Shown: one piece after another, positions 1 to 9,225 of the stretch
Layout: each line of letters opens with the position of its first letter
How positions within the stretch are numbered: position 1 is the first letter of the stretch
Source of the DNA: Amycolatopsis tolypomycina
Lineage (GTDB): Bacteria > Actinomycetota > Actinomycetes > Mycobacteriales > Pseudonocardiaceae
Assembly (NCBI RefSeq): GCF_900105945.1
Contig: NZ_FNSO01000004.1
Span: forward strand, 6,266,001 to 6,330,000
Direction of reading: 5' to 3'
DNA length: 64,000 nucleotides
Notes under the pieces: generated by a model
What the model was told of the DNA's origin: nothing
The model's input: the letters and a program-made list of their open reading frames with translations, nothing else
Databases searched by the model: none
Translations under genes and position numbers: made by a program

Positions 1-2328
1 GGTCTGTCGCCGGGCCCCGTCCTCCGGGCGGAGATCGCCCGGCTGGAAGACGTCCGGCTCACCGCGGCGGAGCGGCACGCCCACGCGCGGATCGAGCTCG
101 GACGCCCGGAAACCGCCGTGGGCGATCTTCGCGTGCTGCTAGCCGAACACCCCCTGCGGGAGCAGCTGTGGGTGACGCTGATGCTGGCGTTGCAGCACGC
201 CGGACGGCAGGTGGAGGCGCTCGACGCCTTTTCACTCGCCCGGCAGCACCTCGTGACGGAGCTCGGCGTCGAGCCGGGGGCCCGGCTGCGGCAGGTCCAC
301 CAGGACATCCTCGCCGGCGAGTCCGCCCCGCCCGCCCAGGCGGAGACCGGCGCGTGGCGGCAGCTGCCGATGGACATCGGCGAGTTCGTCGGCCGCGAGG
401 CGGAATTGCGCACGCTGCACGCGCTGGCGGAGCCCGATTCGCCCACGGCGGTGGTGATTTCCGCGATCCACGGGATGGCGGGGGTCGGCAAGACCCGGCT
501 GGCCGTCCACGTCGCCCATCAGCTGGTCAGCACCGGGCGCTTCGACGAAATCCAGCTGTGGGCCGATCTGCGCGGGTTCGACGCCGAGCGGCCACCGGTG
601 GCCTCCACCGCCGTGCTGGAGAACTTCCTGCGCCTGCTCGGCGTGGCGGGGCAGCACATCCCCCAGGAACTGGAGTCGCGAGCCGCGCTCTACCGCTCGC
701 GGCTGGCCGGCCGGCGCGCGCTCGTCCTGCTGGACAACGCCGCGACCGAAGACCAGGTCCGCCACCTGCTGCCCGGTGGCCCCAGCAGTCTGGTGCTGAT
801 CACGAGCCGCCGGAGCCTGTCCGGGCTGGCCGGTGCCCGGGAACTGCCGGTCGACGTGCTTCCGCAGCAGGAAGCGGTCGCTTTGCTGGCCCGGATCGTC
901 GGCGACGACCGCGTCGCCGACGAACCCCGGGCCGCCGCCCGGGTGGCCGAGCTGTGCGGCGGTCTGCCGATCGCGGTCTCGCTGGCCGCGCGGCGGCTGC
1001 GGATGCGTCCGACGTGGACGGTCGAGGACCTCGCCACCAGGCTGCAGGGAACGGACCGCCGGCTCGACCAGCTGGCCCCCGGCACCCACGAGCTGGACGC
1101 CCTGTTCACCATGTCGTACCGGGCCCTGCCACCGGCGCACCAGCGGATGTTCCGGCTGCTCGGGCTCCATCCGGGCAGCGACTTCACCGCCGGGCCGGCC
1201 GCGGCCCTCGCCGCGACGACGCCCGAAGAGGCCGAACTGCAGCTCGAGACATTGCTCGACGAACACCTGCTCGAGCAGACGACCGCGGGCCGGTACCGGT
1301 TCCACGACCTCGTCCGCTCGTTCGCCCGCGCACGGGCGCGGAACCACGAGACCCGGCGGGCGCTGCACCGGCTGCTCACCTGGTACCTGCACGCGGCCGA
1401 ATCCGCTCGTGGTGTCTTCGATCCGCGCCGGGTCCGCATCGTCCCGCTCCACCCGTTGCCGGCGGAGTGCATCGTCCCGCGGTTCGTCGGCCACGAGGAA
1501 GCCCTCGCGTGGTACGAGTCGGAACGCACCACCCTGCGAGCGGTGGTCGAAACCGCCGCCGAAGCCGGTCTTCCGGAGGTGTCCTGGCAGCTGGCGTGGG
1601 TGATGCTCAGCTTCTACTACCGGCGCAGCCACTGGGACGACTGGATCGCGACCTTCCGCGTCGCTTTGGCGGCAACCCGGTCGCTCGGTGAACGACGCGG
1701 TGAAGGCATCATCTGGCGCGGCCTCGGGGTGGCCTACAGCGATCTGCGCCAGTTCGCCACGGCCATCGAGTGCCACCACCGCGCGCAGGCGCTCCTCGCC
1801 GAAGCCGGCGACCGGCACGGCCAGGCCTGGAACCTCAACAACCTCGGCGTCGCGTACGTCGACCTCGGCCGGCTCGCCAAGGCCGCCGGCTGCTTTCACC
1901 GGGCGCTCGCGCTGTTCCGCGAAACCGGCGACCGGCAGGGCGAAGGGCTCAGCCTGAACAACCTCGGCGACACCTACCGGCGGCTCGACGAGCCGGCGCG
2001 GGCCGCCGGCCGGCTCGAGCAGGCGCTCACCGTGCAACGGGAGAACGACGACCGGACCGGCCTGCAGTTCACCCTGGGCACGCTCGGCGACATCCACCAC
2101 GATGCCGGCCGGCACGACCAGGCCCGGCGGCGGTACGAAGAAGCGCTCGCCATCAGCCGGGAACTCGGCGACCAGCGCACGACCGCCCGGATGCTGGCCA
2201 ACCTCGCCCAGGCCCTGGACGCCCAGGGGCACCACGGCCAGGCACGAGCCCGGCGGCAGGAGGCCGTCGCGATCCTGGACGAACTCGGTGACCCACACGC
2301 GGACGTGGTCCGCGAACGGCTCGGGTGA
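1..2328 (+). CDS. AfsR/SARP-type regulator, 5' end missing (BTAD + NB-ARC + TPR)
   Basis: The frame is open from the first base, so the start lies outside the window. About 775 codons are visible. The first ~105 match the bacterial transcriptional activation domain of SARP proteins. An NB-ARC ATPase follows, with a P-loop GMAGVGKTRLA near codon 158 and a Walker-B-like ALVLLDN near codon 240. The C-terminal ~200 residues are tetratricopeptide repeats with recurring NNLG motifs. Such proteins are ATP-dependent activators of antibiotic or developmental genes in actinomycetes; an N-terminal OmpR-like DNA-binding domain should lie upstream. It converges on cobC with a 7-bp gap, so it is probably not part of the cobalamin operon. 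The target genes cannot be told from this sequence. Confidence 0.9.
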   Translation, partial: GLSPGPVLRAEIARLEDVRLTAAERHAHARIELGRPETAVGDLRVLLAEHPLREQLWVTLMLALQHAGRQVEALDAFSLARQHLVTELGVEPGARLRQVHQDILAGESAPPAQAETGAWRQLPMDIGEFVGREAELRTLHALAEPDSPTAVVISAIHGMAGVGKTRLAVHVAHQLVSTGRFDEIQLWADLRGFDAERPPVASTAVLENFLRLLGVAGQHIPQELESRAALYRSRLAGRRALVLLDNAATEDQVRHLLPGGPSSLVLITSRRSLSGLAGARELPVDVLPQQEAVALLARIVGDDRVADEPRAAARVAELCGGLPIAVSLAARRLRMRPTWTVEDLATRLQGTDRRLDQLAPGTHELDALFTMSYRALPPAHQRMFRLLGLHPGSDFTAGPAAALAATTPEEAELQLETLLDEHLLEQTTAGRYRFHDLVRSFARARARNHETRRALHRLLTWYLHAAESARGVFDPRRVRIVPLHPLPAECIVPRFVGHEEALAWYESERTTLRAVVETAAEAGLPEVSWQLAWVMLSFYYRRSHWDDWIATFRVALAATRSLGERRGEGIIWRGLGVAYSDLRQFATAIECHHRAQALLAEAGDRHGQAWNLNNLGVAYVDLGRLAKAAGCFHRALALFRETGDRQGEGLSLNNLGDTYRRLDEPARAAGRLEQALTVQRENDDRTGLQFTLGTLGDIHHDAGRHDQARRRYEEALAISRELGDQRTTARMLANLAQALDAQGHHGQARARRQEAVAILDELGDPHADVVRERLG

Positions 2329-2335
2329 CGGACCG

Positions 2336-3346
2336 TCAGAGGCGCAACGCCGCGAGGAACGCGTCGGTCGTCGCGCGGTCGCGGACCGCCAGCCGCAGGT
2401 GATCCGGGCCGAGGCCGGGAAAAGTGTCCCCGCGCCGCACGGCATAGCCCGCTTCCCGCAGCCGCGCGCGCAGCGAAGCTCCACCGGGAACGCGCACCAG
2501 CACGAAGGGCCCACGCGGATCGCCCAGCACCGGCACACCCGCGGCGGCCAGGCCCGACACGAGGTACTCCCGGTCGGCTTCCGCGGCCACCGCCAGCTTC
2601 TCCGCTTCCTCCAACGCGGACGGACGGCAGCACGCCACCGTCGCCACCCCGGCCAACGTGGACACCGACCACGGCACCTGCACCGCCCGCAGCCGCTCGA
2701 CGACGTCCGCCGGGCCGAGCACGTACCCCGCCCGCAGCCCGGCCAGGCCCCACGTCTTCGTCAGGCTGCGCAGCACGACGACGCCCGGGTGGCCGGCCGC
2801 CAGGCTCTCGATCTCGCCGGGCACCGCGTCCAGGAACGCCTCGTCCACCACGAGCAGCCGCCCGGGGCGCGCCAGGGAAAGCAGCGAGGACGCGGGATGC
2901 AGGACCGACGTCGGATTGGTCGGGTTGCCGACGAACACCAGGTCGGCGTCGGCCGGGACCAGCGCCGGATCGAGGACGAAACCGTCCGCTTCGGACAGGA
3001 TCACCCGCGAGACCGCGTGGCCCGCCGCCCGCAGCGCCGCTTCCGGCTCGGTGAACTGCGGGTGCACGACCACGGCGTGCCGCGGCCGGAAAGCCGAGGC
3101 CAGCAGGGTGAAAGCCTCGGCGGCACCGGCCGTGACCAGGACTTCCGAGGAAGCGCGGCCGTGGCGCGCGGCCACCGCAGCCACAGCATCCACAGTGGAC
3201 GGATAGGCGGCCAGCGAGTCCAAGGCGGACGCCAGTTCGTCCCGCAGCCAAGCCGGCGGCCGCGGCAATCGGACGTTCACGGCGAGGTCGACCAGCCCCG
3301 GCTCGACCTCACGATCGCCGTGGTGGTGCAGGTCGTAGTCAGGCAT
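2336..3346 (-). CDS. cobC: CobC-like PLP aminotransferase (Rv2231c type)
   Basis: A 336-aa fold-type I aminotransferase. The PLP lysine is K197 in SLTKTWGLAGLR, and NPTNP is at 141-145. Members of this family next to cobalamin genes are annotated CobC, or L-threonine-O-3-phosphate decarboxylase, which makes the aminopropanol linker. A histidinol-phosphate aminotransferase relative is the main alternative. The ATG at 3346 overlaps the cobB stop by 8 bases, so the two are translationally coupled. It is last in the leftward arm chelatase-cobO-cobB-cobC. Confidence 0.85.
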   Translation of the reverse strand: MPDYDLHHHGDREVEPGLVDLAVNVRLPRPPAWLRDELASALDSLAAYPSTVDAVAAVAARHGRASSEVLVTAGAAEAFTLLASAFRPRHAVVVHPQFTEPEAALRAAGHAVSRVILSEADGFVLDPALVPADADLVFVGNPTNPTSVLHPASSLLSLARPGRLLVVDEAFLDAVPGEIESLAAGHPGVVVLRSLTKTWGLAGLRAGYVLGPADVVERLRAVQVPWSVSTLAGVATVACCRPSALEEAEKLAVAAEADREYLVSGLAAAGVPVLGDPRGPFVLVRVPGGASLRARLREAGYAVRRGDTFPGLGPDHLRLAVRDRATTDAFLAALRL

Positions 3347-4670
3347 GAGCCCGGACCCGAGCCGCGAACCGCTGAGCCAGCTCCGGATACCCGGCCCAGT
3401 GAACGTGCAGGTAGGACGCGTGCAGCGTCGGCGACGCGAAGCCGTCCAGCTGCCGGTCCCAGCCCCAGGCCGCCGCGGCGCCGTGCGACGGCGTCACCTC
3501 GGTGCGGTGGAACTCGTGCCCTGTCACGCGTTGCCCGGCCGTGGCCAGCACGTTGTCCTCGACGGCGACCGCACGCCGGTAGCCGAGCTTGCCGCGGGCG
3601 GTCATCTTGGCGTCGGCGGGCACCGCGCCGACCATGGGCACGCCGTCCAGCGACTGGCACAGGTACAGCAGGCCCGCGCACTCGGCGCTCACCGGCATCC
3701 CGCCCCGGATCGCCGCAGCGACCGCCGAGCGCAACGCCGTGTTCGCCGACAGTTCCGCCGCGTGCACCTCGGGGAACCCGCCGCCGAAGTACAGGCCGGC
3801 GCACCCGTCGGGCAACGCCTGGTCCCGCAGTGGATCGACGTCCACGACCGAAACCCCGCACGCGGCCAGCAGCTCGACGTTCTCGGTGTACCGGAAGGTG
3901 AACGCCGGCCCGCCGGCCGCCGCGATCGTCACCGGCGGACCGTCCACACCGGACGGTTCCCACGGCGGCGTGGAGAGCCGTGACGCGCCGGACGCGATCC
4001 GCACGATCGCGTCCAGGTCGACGCCGTCCCGCACCCACGCGGCCAGCGCGGGCAGCACGTTCTTCGCCTCCGCGGCCCGTTCCGCGGCCGGCACGAGCCC
4101 GAGGTGCCGGCTCGGCGCGTGGATCTCCTCGTTGCGGTACAACGCCCCCAGCAGCGGAACGCCGGTGGCCTCCAGCGCGGACGCGATCTCGTCGAGGTGC
4201 CGCTGCGAGCCCAGCTTGTTGAGGATGACGCCGGCGAGCCGCACGCGGTTGTCGTAGTGCGCGAAGCCGAGCACTGTCGCGGCGACGCTGCGCGAAGCCG
4301 CCGAAGCGTCGACGACCAGCACGACCGGCGCGTCCAAGACCCTGGCCACGTGCGCGGTCGACGCGTAGCCCTCGGTGCCCAGCGCCCCGTCGAACAGGCC
4401 CATCACGCCTTCGATCACGGCGATGTCGGCGCCGTGGGCACCGTGCCGCAGCAACGGGATCAGCCGATCCTCGCCCTGCAGGAACGGGTCGAGGTTGCGC
4501 GCGGGACGTCCGGTCGCGAGGGCGTGGTAGGACGGATCGATGAAGTCCGGCCCGACCTTGTGCCCGGACACCCGGTGCCCGGCCGCGCGCAGCGCCGCCA
4601 TCAGCCCGGCGGCGATCGTGGTCTTGCCGTGCCCGGAACCGGGCGCGGCGACGACCACCCGCGCTACCAC
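3339..4670 (-). CDS. cobB: Cobyrinate a,c-diamide synthase (glutamine-hydrolysing)
   Basis: 443 aa. It amidates the a and c side chains of (hydrogeno)cobyrinic acid using glutamine and ATP. The N-terminal ATPase domain has a P-loop APGSGHGKTT at residues 9-18. The C-terminal class-I-like amidotransferase domain has the nucleophile Cys in SAECAGLLYL and a late His motif HEFHRTEV. The start is the GTG at 4670: it overlaps the cobO stop by 7 bases and puts the P-loop at the usual N-terminal position. The open frame upstream of that GTG lies inside cobO and is a shadow. Confidence 0.93.
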   Translation of the reverse strand: MVARVVVAAPGSGHGKTTIAAGLMAALRAAGHRVSGHKVGPDFIDPSYHALATGRPARNLDPFLQGEDRLIPLLRHGAHGADIAVIEGVMGLFDGALGTEGYASTAHVARVLDAPVVLVVDASAASRSVAATVLGFAHYDNRVRLAGVILNKLGSQRHLDEIASALEATGVPLLGALYRNEEIHAPSRHLGLVPAAERAAEAKNVLPALAAWVRDGVDLDAIVRIASGASRLSTPPWEPSGVDGPPVTIAAAGGPAFTFRYTENVELLAACGVSVVDVDPLRDQALPDGCAGLYFGGGFPEVHAAELSANTALRSAVAAAIRGGMPVSAECAGLLYLCQSLDGVPMVGAVPADAKMTARGKLGYRRAVAVEDNVLATAGQRVTGHEFHRTEVTPSHGAAAAWGWDRQLDGFASPTLHASYLHVHWAGYPELAQRFAARVRAHA

Positions 4671-5278
4671 TCGATCCCCCGCTGGCCCTTCTGCCCGGCG
4701 TCCATCGGGTGCTTGACCTTGGTCATCTCGGTGACCAGGTCGGCCGCCTCGACGAGCTCCGGCGGCGCGTACCGGCCGGTGATGACGACGTGCTGGTGCC
4801 CCGGCCGCGAGACCAAAGCAGACACGACGTCGTCGACCTCGAGCCAGCCCCACTTGAGCAGGTAGGAGAACTCGTCGAGGACGTAGAAATCGTGGGTCTC
4901 GGCGGCGAGCCGTCGCTTGATCTCCGCCCAGCCCTCACGGGCGTTGGCCGCGTGGTCCTCTTCGGTGCCGGACTTGCGCGCCCAGCTCCAGCCCTCGCCC
5001 ATCTTGTGCCACTCGACCGGCCCGCCCTGGCCAGTGTCCTCGTGCAGCTTCCCCAGCGCGCGGAACGCGGCTTCCTCGCCGACGCGCCACTTCGCCGACT
5101 TGACGAACTGGAACACGCCGATCGACCAGCCCTGGTTCCAGGCCCGCAGCGCCATCCCGAACGCGGCCGTCGACTTGCCCTTCATCTCGCCGGTGTGCAC
5201 GGCGAGCAGCGGCCGGTTGCGGCGCTGGCGCGTGGTCAGGCCGTCGTCCGGGACGGCGTCCGGTTTGCCCTGCGGCAT
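4664..5278 (-). CDS. cobO: Corrinoid adenosyltransferase, CobO/BtuR type
   Basis: 204 aa, the normal length for CobA/CobO/BtuR. It transfers the 5'-deoxyadenosyl group of ATP to cob(I)yrinic acid a,c-diamide. The P-loop GEMKGKST is at 30-37, followed by family signatures FQFVKSAKWRVGEE, a FYVLDEFSYLLKWGW block, and a C-terminal TEMTKVKHP. The ATG at 5278 shares one base with the chelatase stop (TGATG), and the 3' end overlaps cobB, giving a tightly coupled chelatase-cobO-cobB-cobC operon. Confidence 0.95.
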   Translation of the reverse strand: MPQGKPDAVPDDGLTTRQRRNRPLLAVHTGEMKGKSTAAFGMALRAWNQGWSIGVFQFVKSAKWRVGEEAAFRALGKLHEDTGQGGPVEWHKMGEGWSWARKSGTEEDHAANAREGWAEIKRRLAAETHDFYVLDEFSYLLKWGWLEVDDVVSALVSRPGHQHVVITGRYAPPELVEAADLVTEMTKVKHPMDAGQKGQRGIEW

Positions 5279-7224
5279 CAGGCGGCCCTTCCGGTCCGGG
5301 CGCGGACGGCCCCCGCCAGCGCTTCGGCGGCGACGTCGGCGAGGGGGACGTGGTCCGCGCCGAGGTGGGCGGCGAGGTCGGCGGCCAGGCCGAGCCGCAT
5401 CTTGCCGCTCTCGCAGTCCATCACGATCGTCGTGACGCCGCTGAGCAGCCCGGCCGCGGCCTGGGCGCGCGCGACGGCGTCCGGCCCGCTGGTGGCGCGC
5501 CCGTCGGTGACGACGACCAGCAGCGGACGGCGCCGGGGGTCGCGGATCTCCTCGACACGCAGCACGCGCGCGGCTTCCAGGAGTCCTTCGGCCAGCGGCG
5601 TCCGGCCGCCGGTCGGGAGGCCTTCGAGGCGGGACGCGGCCGCGTCGACGCTGATCGTCGGCGGCAGCGCGAGTTCGGCCGCGTCGCCGCGGAAGGTGAC
5701 GAGCCCGACCTTGTCGCGGCGCTGGTAGGCGTCGAGCAGCAGCGACAGGACGGCGGACTTGACCTCGCGCATCCGGGCCTTCGCGCCCATCGAGCCGGAC
5801 GCGTCCACGCAGAAGAGGACGAGGTTGCCTTCACGCCCTTCGCGCAGGGCGTAGCGGACGTCTTCCGGCCGCAGCTTCAGCCCGGCGCCGGCCCGGCCGC
5901 GCGCCTTCTGGTGCGGCGCCGCGGCTTTCACGGTCGCGACCAGGTGGGGCCGGCCTTCGCGGACACTCGCGGGCTGCACGCCGACGGTGCGGCCGCTGTC
6001 GGTGATCGCGCGCGACCGGCGTCCCCGCTCCCCTTCGCCCATGCCCTTCACGCGGAAGACGCGGGCCTTGAACGTCTCGCCGGCGCCCACGGTCTTCTGC
6101 TGGCCGCCCGCGTTCTGCTGCGGCGCGTTTTCGCTGCCCTGCTGCGGTTCGGGGGCCTGCGGTGCTTCCGGTGGCGCCGACCCCGAACCGGGGCCGTCGT
6201 CCTCGGGTCCCGGGTCCGGCTGGGCGTCCTGCAGGGCCTGCTCGAGCTGCTCTTCGGAGATGCCCGGCGCGTCGAACGGGTTGCGGCGGCGCCGGTGCGG
6301 CAGCGCGAGGCGGGCGGCGACGCGGACGTCCTCGGTCGTCACTTCGTCCCGGCCGGCCCAGGCCGCGTGCGCGACCGCGGTGCGCGCGGTGACGATGTCC
6401 GCGCGCATGCCGTCGACCTCGAAGGACGCGCAGACCTCGGCGATCTGGCGCAGGGCCTCGTCGGGGAGCTTGACGGCGGGCAGCAGCCGCTGTGCCGCTT
6501 CGATGTCCGCGGCGAGCCGCGCGTCCTCTTCCGCGTACTGCGCGGCGAAGGCGTCGGGATCGGCTTCGTAGGCCAGGCGGCGGCGGACGACCTCGACGCG
6601 CTGCTCCGGGTCGCGGCTGGAGGCGACCTCGACGGTCAGCCCGAACCGGTCGAGCAGCTGCGGCCGCAGCTCGCCCTCCTCGGGGTTCATGGTGCCGATC
6701 AACACGAACCGCGCCGCGTGCGAGACCGAAACGCCTTCGCGCTCGACGGTCGCGCGCCCCATCGCGGCGGCGTCCAGGAGCGTGTCGACGAGGTGGTCGT
6801 GCAGCAGGTTGACCTCGTCGACGTAGAGCAGCCCGCGGTGGGCGGCGGCGAGCAGGCCGGGCTGGAAGTCCGTGACGCCTTCGGCGAGCGCGCGTTCCAG
6901 GTGCAGGCTGCCGATGACGCGGTCTTCGGCCGCGCCGACGGGGAGTTCGACCAGCTTCGCGGGACGGCGGTGGCTCTTCGCGCCGTCGTGCGGGCCGTCC
7001 GGGCAGCGCGGGTCGGGCGCCGCGGGATCGCAGGAGAACCGGCAGCCGTCGACGACGTCCACGCCGGGCAGGAGGCCCGCGAGCGCGCGGACCATGGTCG
7101 ACTTCGCGGTGCCCTTTTCGCCGCGCACCAGCACCCCGCCGACGGCGGGCGAGATCGAGGAGAGGACCAGCGCCAGGCGCAGGTCCGGCAGCCCGACGAC
7201 GGCGGTGAACGGGTACGGCTTCAA
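5278..7224 (-). CDS. Fused ChlI/ChlD-type metal chelatase ATPase subunit
   Basis: 648 aa. An AAA+ module (P-loop GEKGTAKST at 35-43, Walker B LLYVDEVNLL) is joined by a Pro/Gln-rich linker to a von Willebrand A domain with a MIDAS motif DASGSMG. Actinobacteria often lack cobS/cobT beside cobN, and this protein (Rv2850c type) is thought to power CobN cobalt insertion; that pairing is an inference here. I start it at the TTG at 7224, which has an AGGAG (7230-7234) 5 nt upstream and gives the N-terminus LKPYPFTAVVG. The ATG at 7257 would add 11 residues but has no good ribosome-binding site. Confidence 0.88.
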   Translation of the reverse strand: MKPYPFTAVVGLPDLRLALVLSSISPAVGGVLVRGEKGTAKSTMVRALAGLLPGVDVVDGCRFSCDPAAPDPRCPDGPHDGAKSHRRPAKLVELPVGAAEDRVIGSLHLERALAEGVTDFQPGLLAAAHRGLLYVDEVNLLHDHLVDTLLDAAAMGRATVEREGVSVSHAARFVLIGTMNPEEGELRPQLLDRFGLTVEVASSRDPEQRVEVVRRRLAYEADPDAFAAQYAEEDARLAADIEAAQRLLPAVKLPDEALRQIAEVCASFEVDGMRADIVTARTAVAHAAWAGRDEVTTEDVRVAARLALPHRRRRNPFDAPGISEEQLEQALQDAQPDPGPEDDGPGSGSAPPEAPQAPEPQQGSENAPQQNAGGQQKTVGAGETFKARVFRVKGMGEGERGRRSRAITDSGRTVGVQPASVREGRPHLVATVKAAAPHQKARGRAGAGLKLRPEDVRYALREGREGNLVLFCVDASGSMGAKARMREVKSAVLSLLLDAYQRRDKVGLVTFRGDAAELALPPTISVDAAASRLEGLPTGGRTPLAEGLLEAARVLRVEEIRDPRRRPLLVVVTDGRATSGPDAVARAQAAAGLLSGVTTIVMDCESGKMRLGLAADLAAHLGADHVPLADVAAEALAGAVRARTGRAA

Positions 7225-7291
7225 CAGCGCTCCTGAGGTCGGCGACCGGCCGATCATCGCACAGCGCCCGCCTCGCTTAGGGTGGGAAATC

Positions 7292-8467
7292 GTGCGCGAA
7301 AAATCACGTCCGCCTGCTGCCGGAGCGGACCGGCTGACCGTGGTCGGGATCGGGGCCGACGGCTGGTCCGGGCTGTCGGAACAGGCGCGGGCCGCGGTGC
7401 TCGCCGCCGACGTCGTGCTGGGGGCGCCCCGGCAGCTGGGCTACCTGCCCGAGGACGTCCCGGCGCAGGCGTGGCCGACGCCGTTGCTGCCGGGGCTGGA
7501 CGCCGTCATCGCCGAGCACGAAGGCGCCCGGATCTGCGTCCTGGCCAGCGGAGATCCGTTTTTGTCGGGGGTGGGTGCCACACTGGTGGCCCATGGATAC
7601 GAGGTCGAGGCACTGCCCGCGCTCTCGTCGGTGACACTGGCCCGGGCACGGCTGGGCTGGTCCGCCGAGGAGACCGAGGTGGTCACCATCGTCGGCCGGT
7701 CGTCCGCCCGCGTCGCCCGGGTGCTGGCACCGCGCCGGCGAGTGCTCGTCCTGGGTGCCGACGCGCCCGCTTTGCGCTCCCTGCTCACCGTGCGGGGTTA
7801 TGGCGAGAGCGAGCTGATCGCGTTGGAGAACCTGGGCGGGCCCGACGAGCGCATCTCCGACGGCTGGGCCGGCGATCCCGGACCGCTGACGGTGTTCGCG
7901 CTGGAGTGCGCGGGTCCGGCGTTGCCGCTGATCGGCATCCCGGACGACGTGTACGCCCACGACGGGCAGCTGACCAAACGCGACCTCCGCGTGTCGGCGC
8001 TGGCCCGCCTCGCGCCGAGTCCCGGCGAGCTGTTGTGGGACGTCGGCGCGGGCGCGGGCAGCGTCGGCATCGAGTGGTCGCGGCTGCACGGCCTCAACCG
8101 CGCGATCGCGATCGAGCGCTCGGCGGAGCGTGCCGAACGGATCGGGCGCAACGCATTGGACCTGGGAGTACCGGAATTGGAGGTGGTGACGGGAGAAGCA
8201 CCGGAGGCGCTGAGCGCGCTGCCCGCACCGGACGCGGTCTTCATCGGAGGCGGCGTGACGGCGCCGGGCGTACTGGACGCGTGCGTGGCCACGGGCGCGC
8301 GAGTGGTGGCGCACGGGGTGACGCTGGAGGCCGAGCAGGTCTTGGCCAGGGCGTACGAGGAGCACGGAGGGGAGCTGCTGCGGATCGGTGTCGAGCGGGC
8401 GGCCCCGCTGGGCGGCTTCACGGGCTGGACCCCGGCGCGGGCCGTGACCCAGTGGAGCAGCCGATGA
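7292..8467 (+). CDS. cobL: Precorrin-6Y C5,15-methyltransferase (decarboxylating)
   Basis: 391 aa with two domains. The N-terminal CobE/CbiE-like tetrapyrrole methylase domain has VVGIGADGWSGL and ASGDPFLSGVG. The C-terminal CbiT-like class I SAM methyltransferase begins near DVGAGAGSVGIEW. The product methylates C5 and C15 and decarboxylates the C12 acetate of precorrin-6Y. The GTG at 7292 has a GGTGGG 5 nt upstream. It is the first gene of the rightward arm and overlaps cobM by 4 bases (ATGA). The 67-bp gap to the divergent chelatase gene must hold both promoters. Confidence 0.94.
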   Translation: MREKSRPPAAGADRLTVVGIGADGWSGLSEQARAAVLAADVVLGAPRQLGYLPEDVPAQAWPTPLLPGLDAVIAEHEGARICVLASGDPFLSGVGATLVAHGYEVEALPALSSVTLARARLGWSAEETEVVTIVGRSSARVARVLAPRRRVLVLGADAPALRSLLTVRGYGESELIALENLGGPDERISDGWAGDPGPLTVFALECAGPALPLIGIPDDVYAHDGQLTKRDLRVSALARLAPSPGELLWDVGAGAGSVGIEWSRLHGLNRAIAIERSAERAERIGRNALDLGVPELEVVTGEAPEALSALPAPDAVFIGGGVTAPGVLDACVATGARVVAHGVTLEAEQVLARAYEEHGGELLRIGVERAAPLGGFTGWTPARAVTQWSSR

Positions 8468-9225
8468 CCGTGCACTTCATCGGCGCCGGCCCCGGGGCCG
8501 CCGACCTCATCACCGTGCGGGGCCGCGACCTGCTGGCCCGCTGCGGTGTCTGCCTCTACCCCGGCAGCATGACCCCGCCCGACCTGCTCACGTACTGCCC
8601 GGCCGGCGCCGAGCTGGTCGACACGGCGAACCTGAGCCTCGAGCAGATCGTCGCGAAGCTCGTCGACGCCCACCGCTGCGGGCACGACGTCGCCCGGCTG
8701 TGCTCGGGCGACCCGTCGCTCTACAGCGCCGTCGCCGAGCAGATGCGGCGGCTCGACGCGGCCGGCGTGCCCTACGACGTCGTGCCGGGCGTGCCTGCCT
8801 TCGCCGCGTCGGCCGCGGTGCTGCAGCGGGAACTCACCGTGCCCGAGATCGGGCAGAGCCTGGTGATCACCCGCGTCCAGGCGCGCTCGACGAAGATGCC
8901 GCCCGGCGAGACGCTGGCCGCGTTCGCCGCGACCGGCGCCACGCTCGCGCTGCACCTCGCCGTCAACCACGTCGAGCGGGTGGCCGGGGAGCTGACGCCG
9001 CACTACGGCGCGGACTGTCCCGTCGCCGTCGTCGCGCTCGCCAGCCAGCCCGGGGAAGCCGTCGTGCGCGGGGTGCTGGGCGAGCTGCCCGCGCTGGTGC
9101 GGGCGGCCGGGATGACGCGTGCTGCCACGATCTTCGTCGGGCGGGTGCTCGCCGCCACGAACTTTCCCGACAGCTTCCTCTACTCGAGTGCCCGTGACCG
9201 GGCGAACCAACCGGAGTCGTTGTGA
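8464..9225 (+). CDS. cobM: Precorrin-4 C11-methyltransferase
   Basis: 253 aa, a single tetrapyrrole methylase domain. Near the N-terminus is FIGAGPGAADLITVRG, followed by LCSGDPSLYSA, VVPGVPAFAASAAVL and LALHLAVNH, all typical of CobM/CbiF. It adds the C11 methyl group from SAM. The ATG at 8464 overlaps the cobL stop (ATGA), and its own stop overlaps the next gene's GTG in the same way, so it is the second gene of a strictly coupled operon. Confidence 0.95.
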   Translation: MTVHFIGAGPGAADLITVRGRDLLARCGVCLYPGSMTPPDLLTYCPAGAELVDTANLSLEQIVAKLVDAHRCGHDVARLCSGDPSLYSAVAEQMRRLDAAGVPYDVVPGVPAFAASAAVLQRELTVPEIGQSLVITRVQARSTKMPPGETLAAFAATGATLALHLAVNHVERVAGELTPHYGADCPVAVVALASQPGEAVVRGVLGELPALVRAAGMTRAATIFVGRVLAATNFPDSFLYSSARDRANQPESL

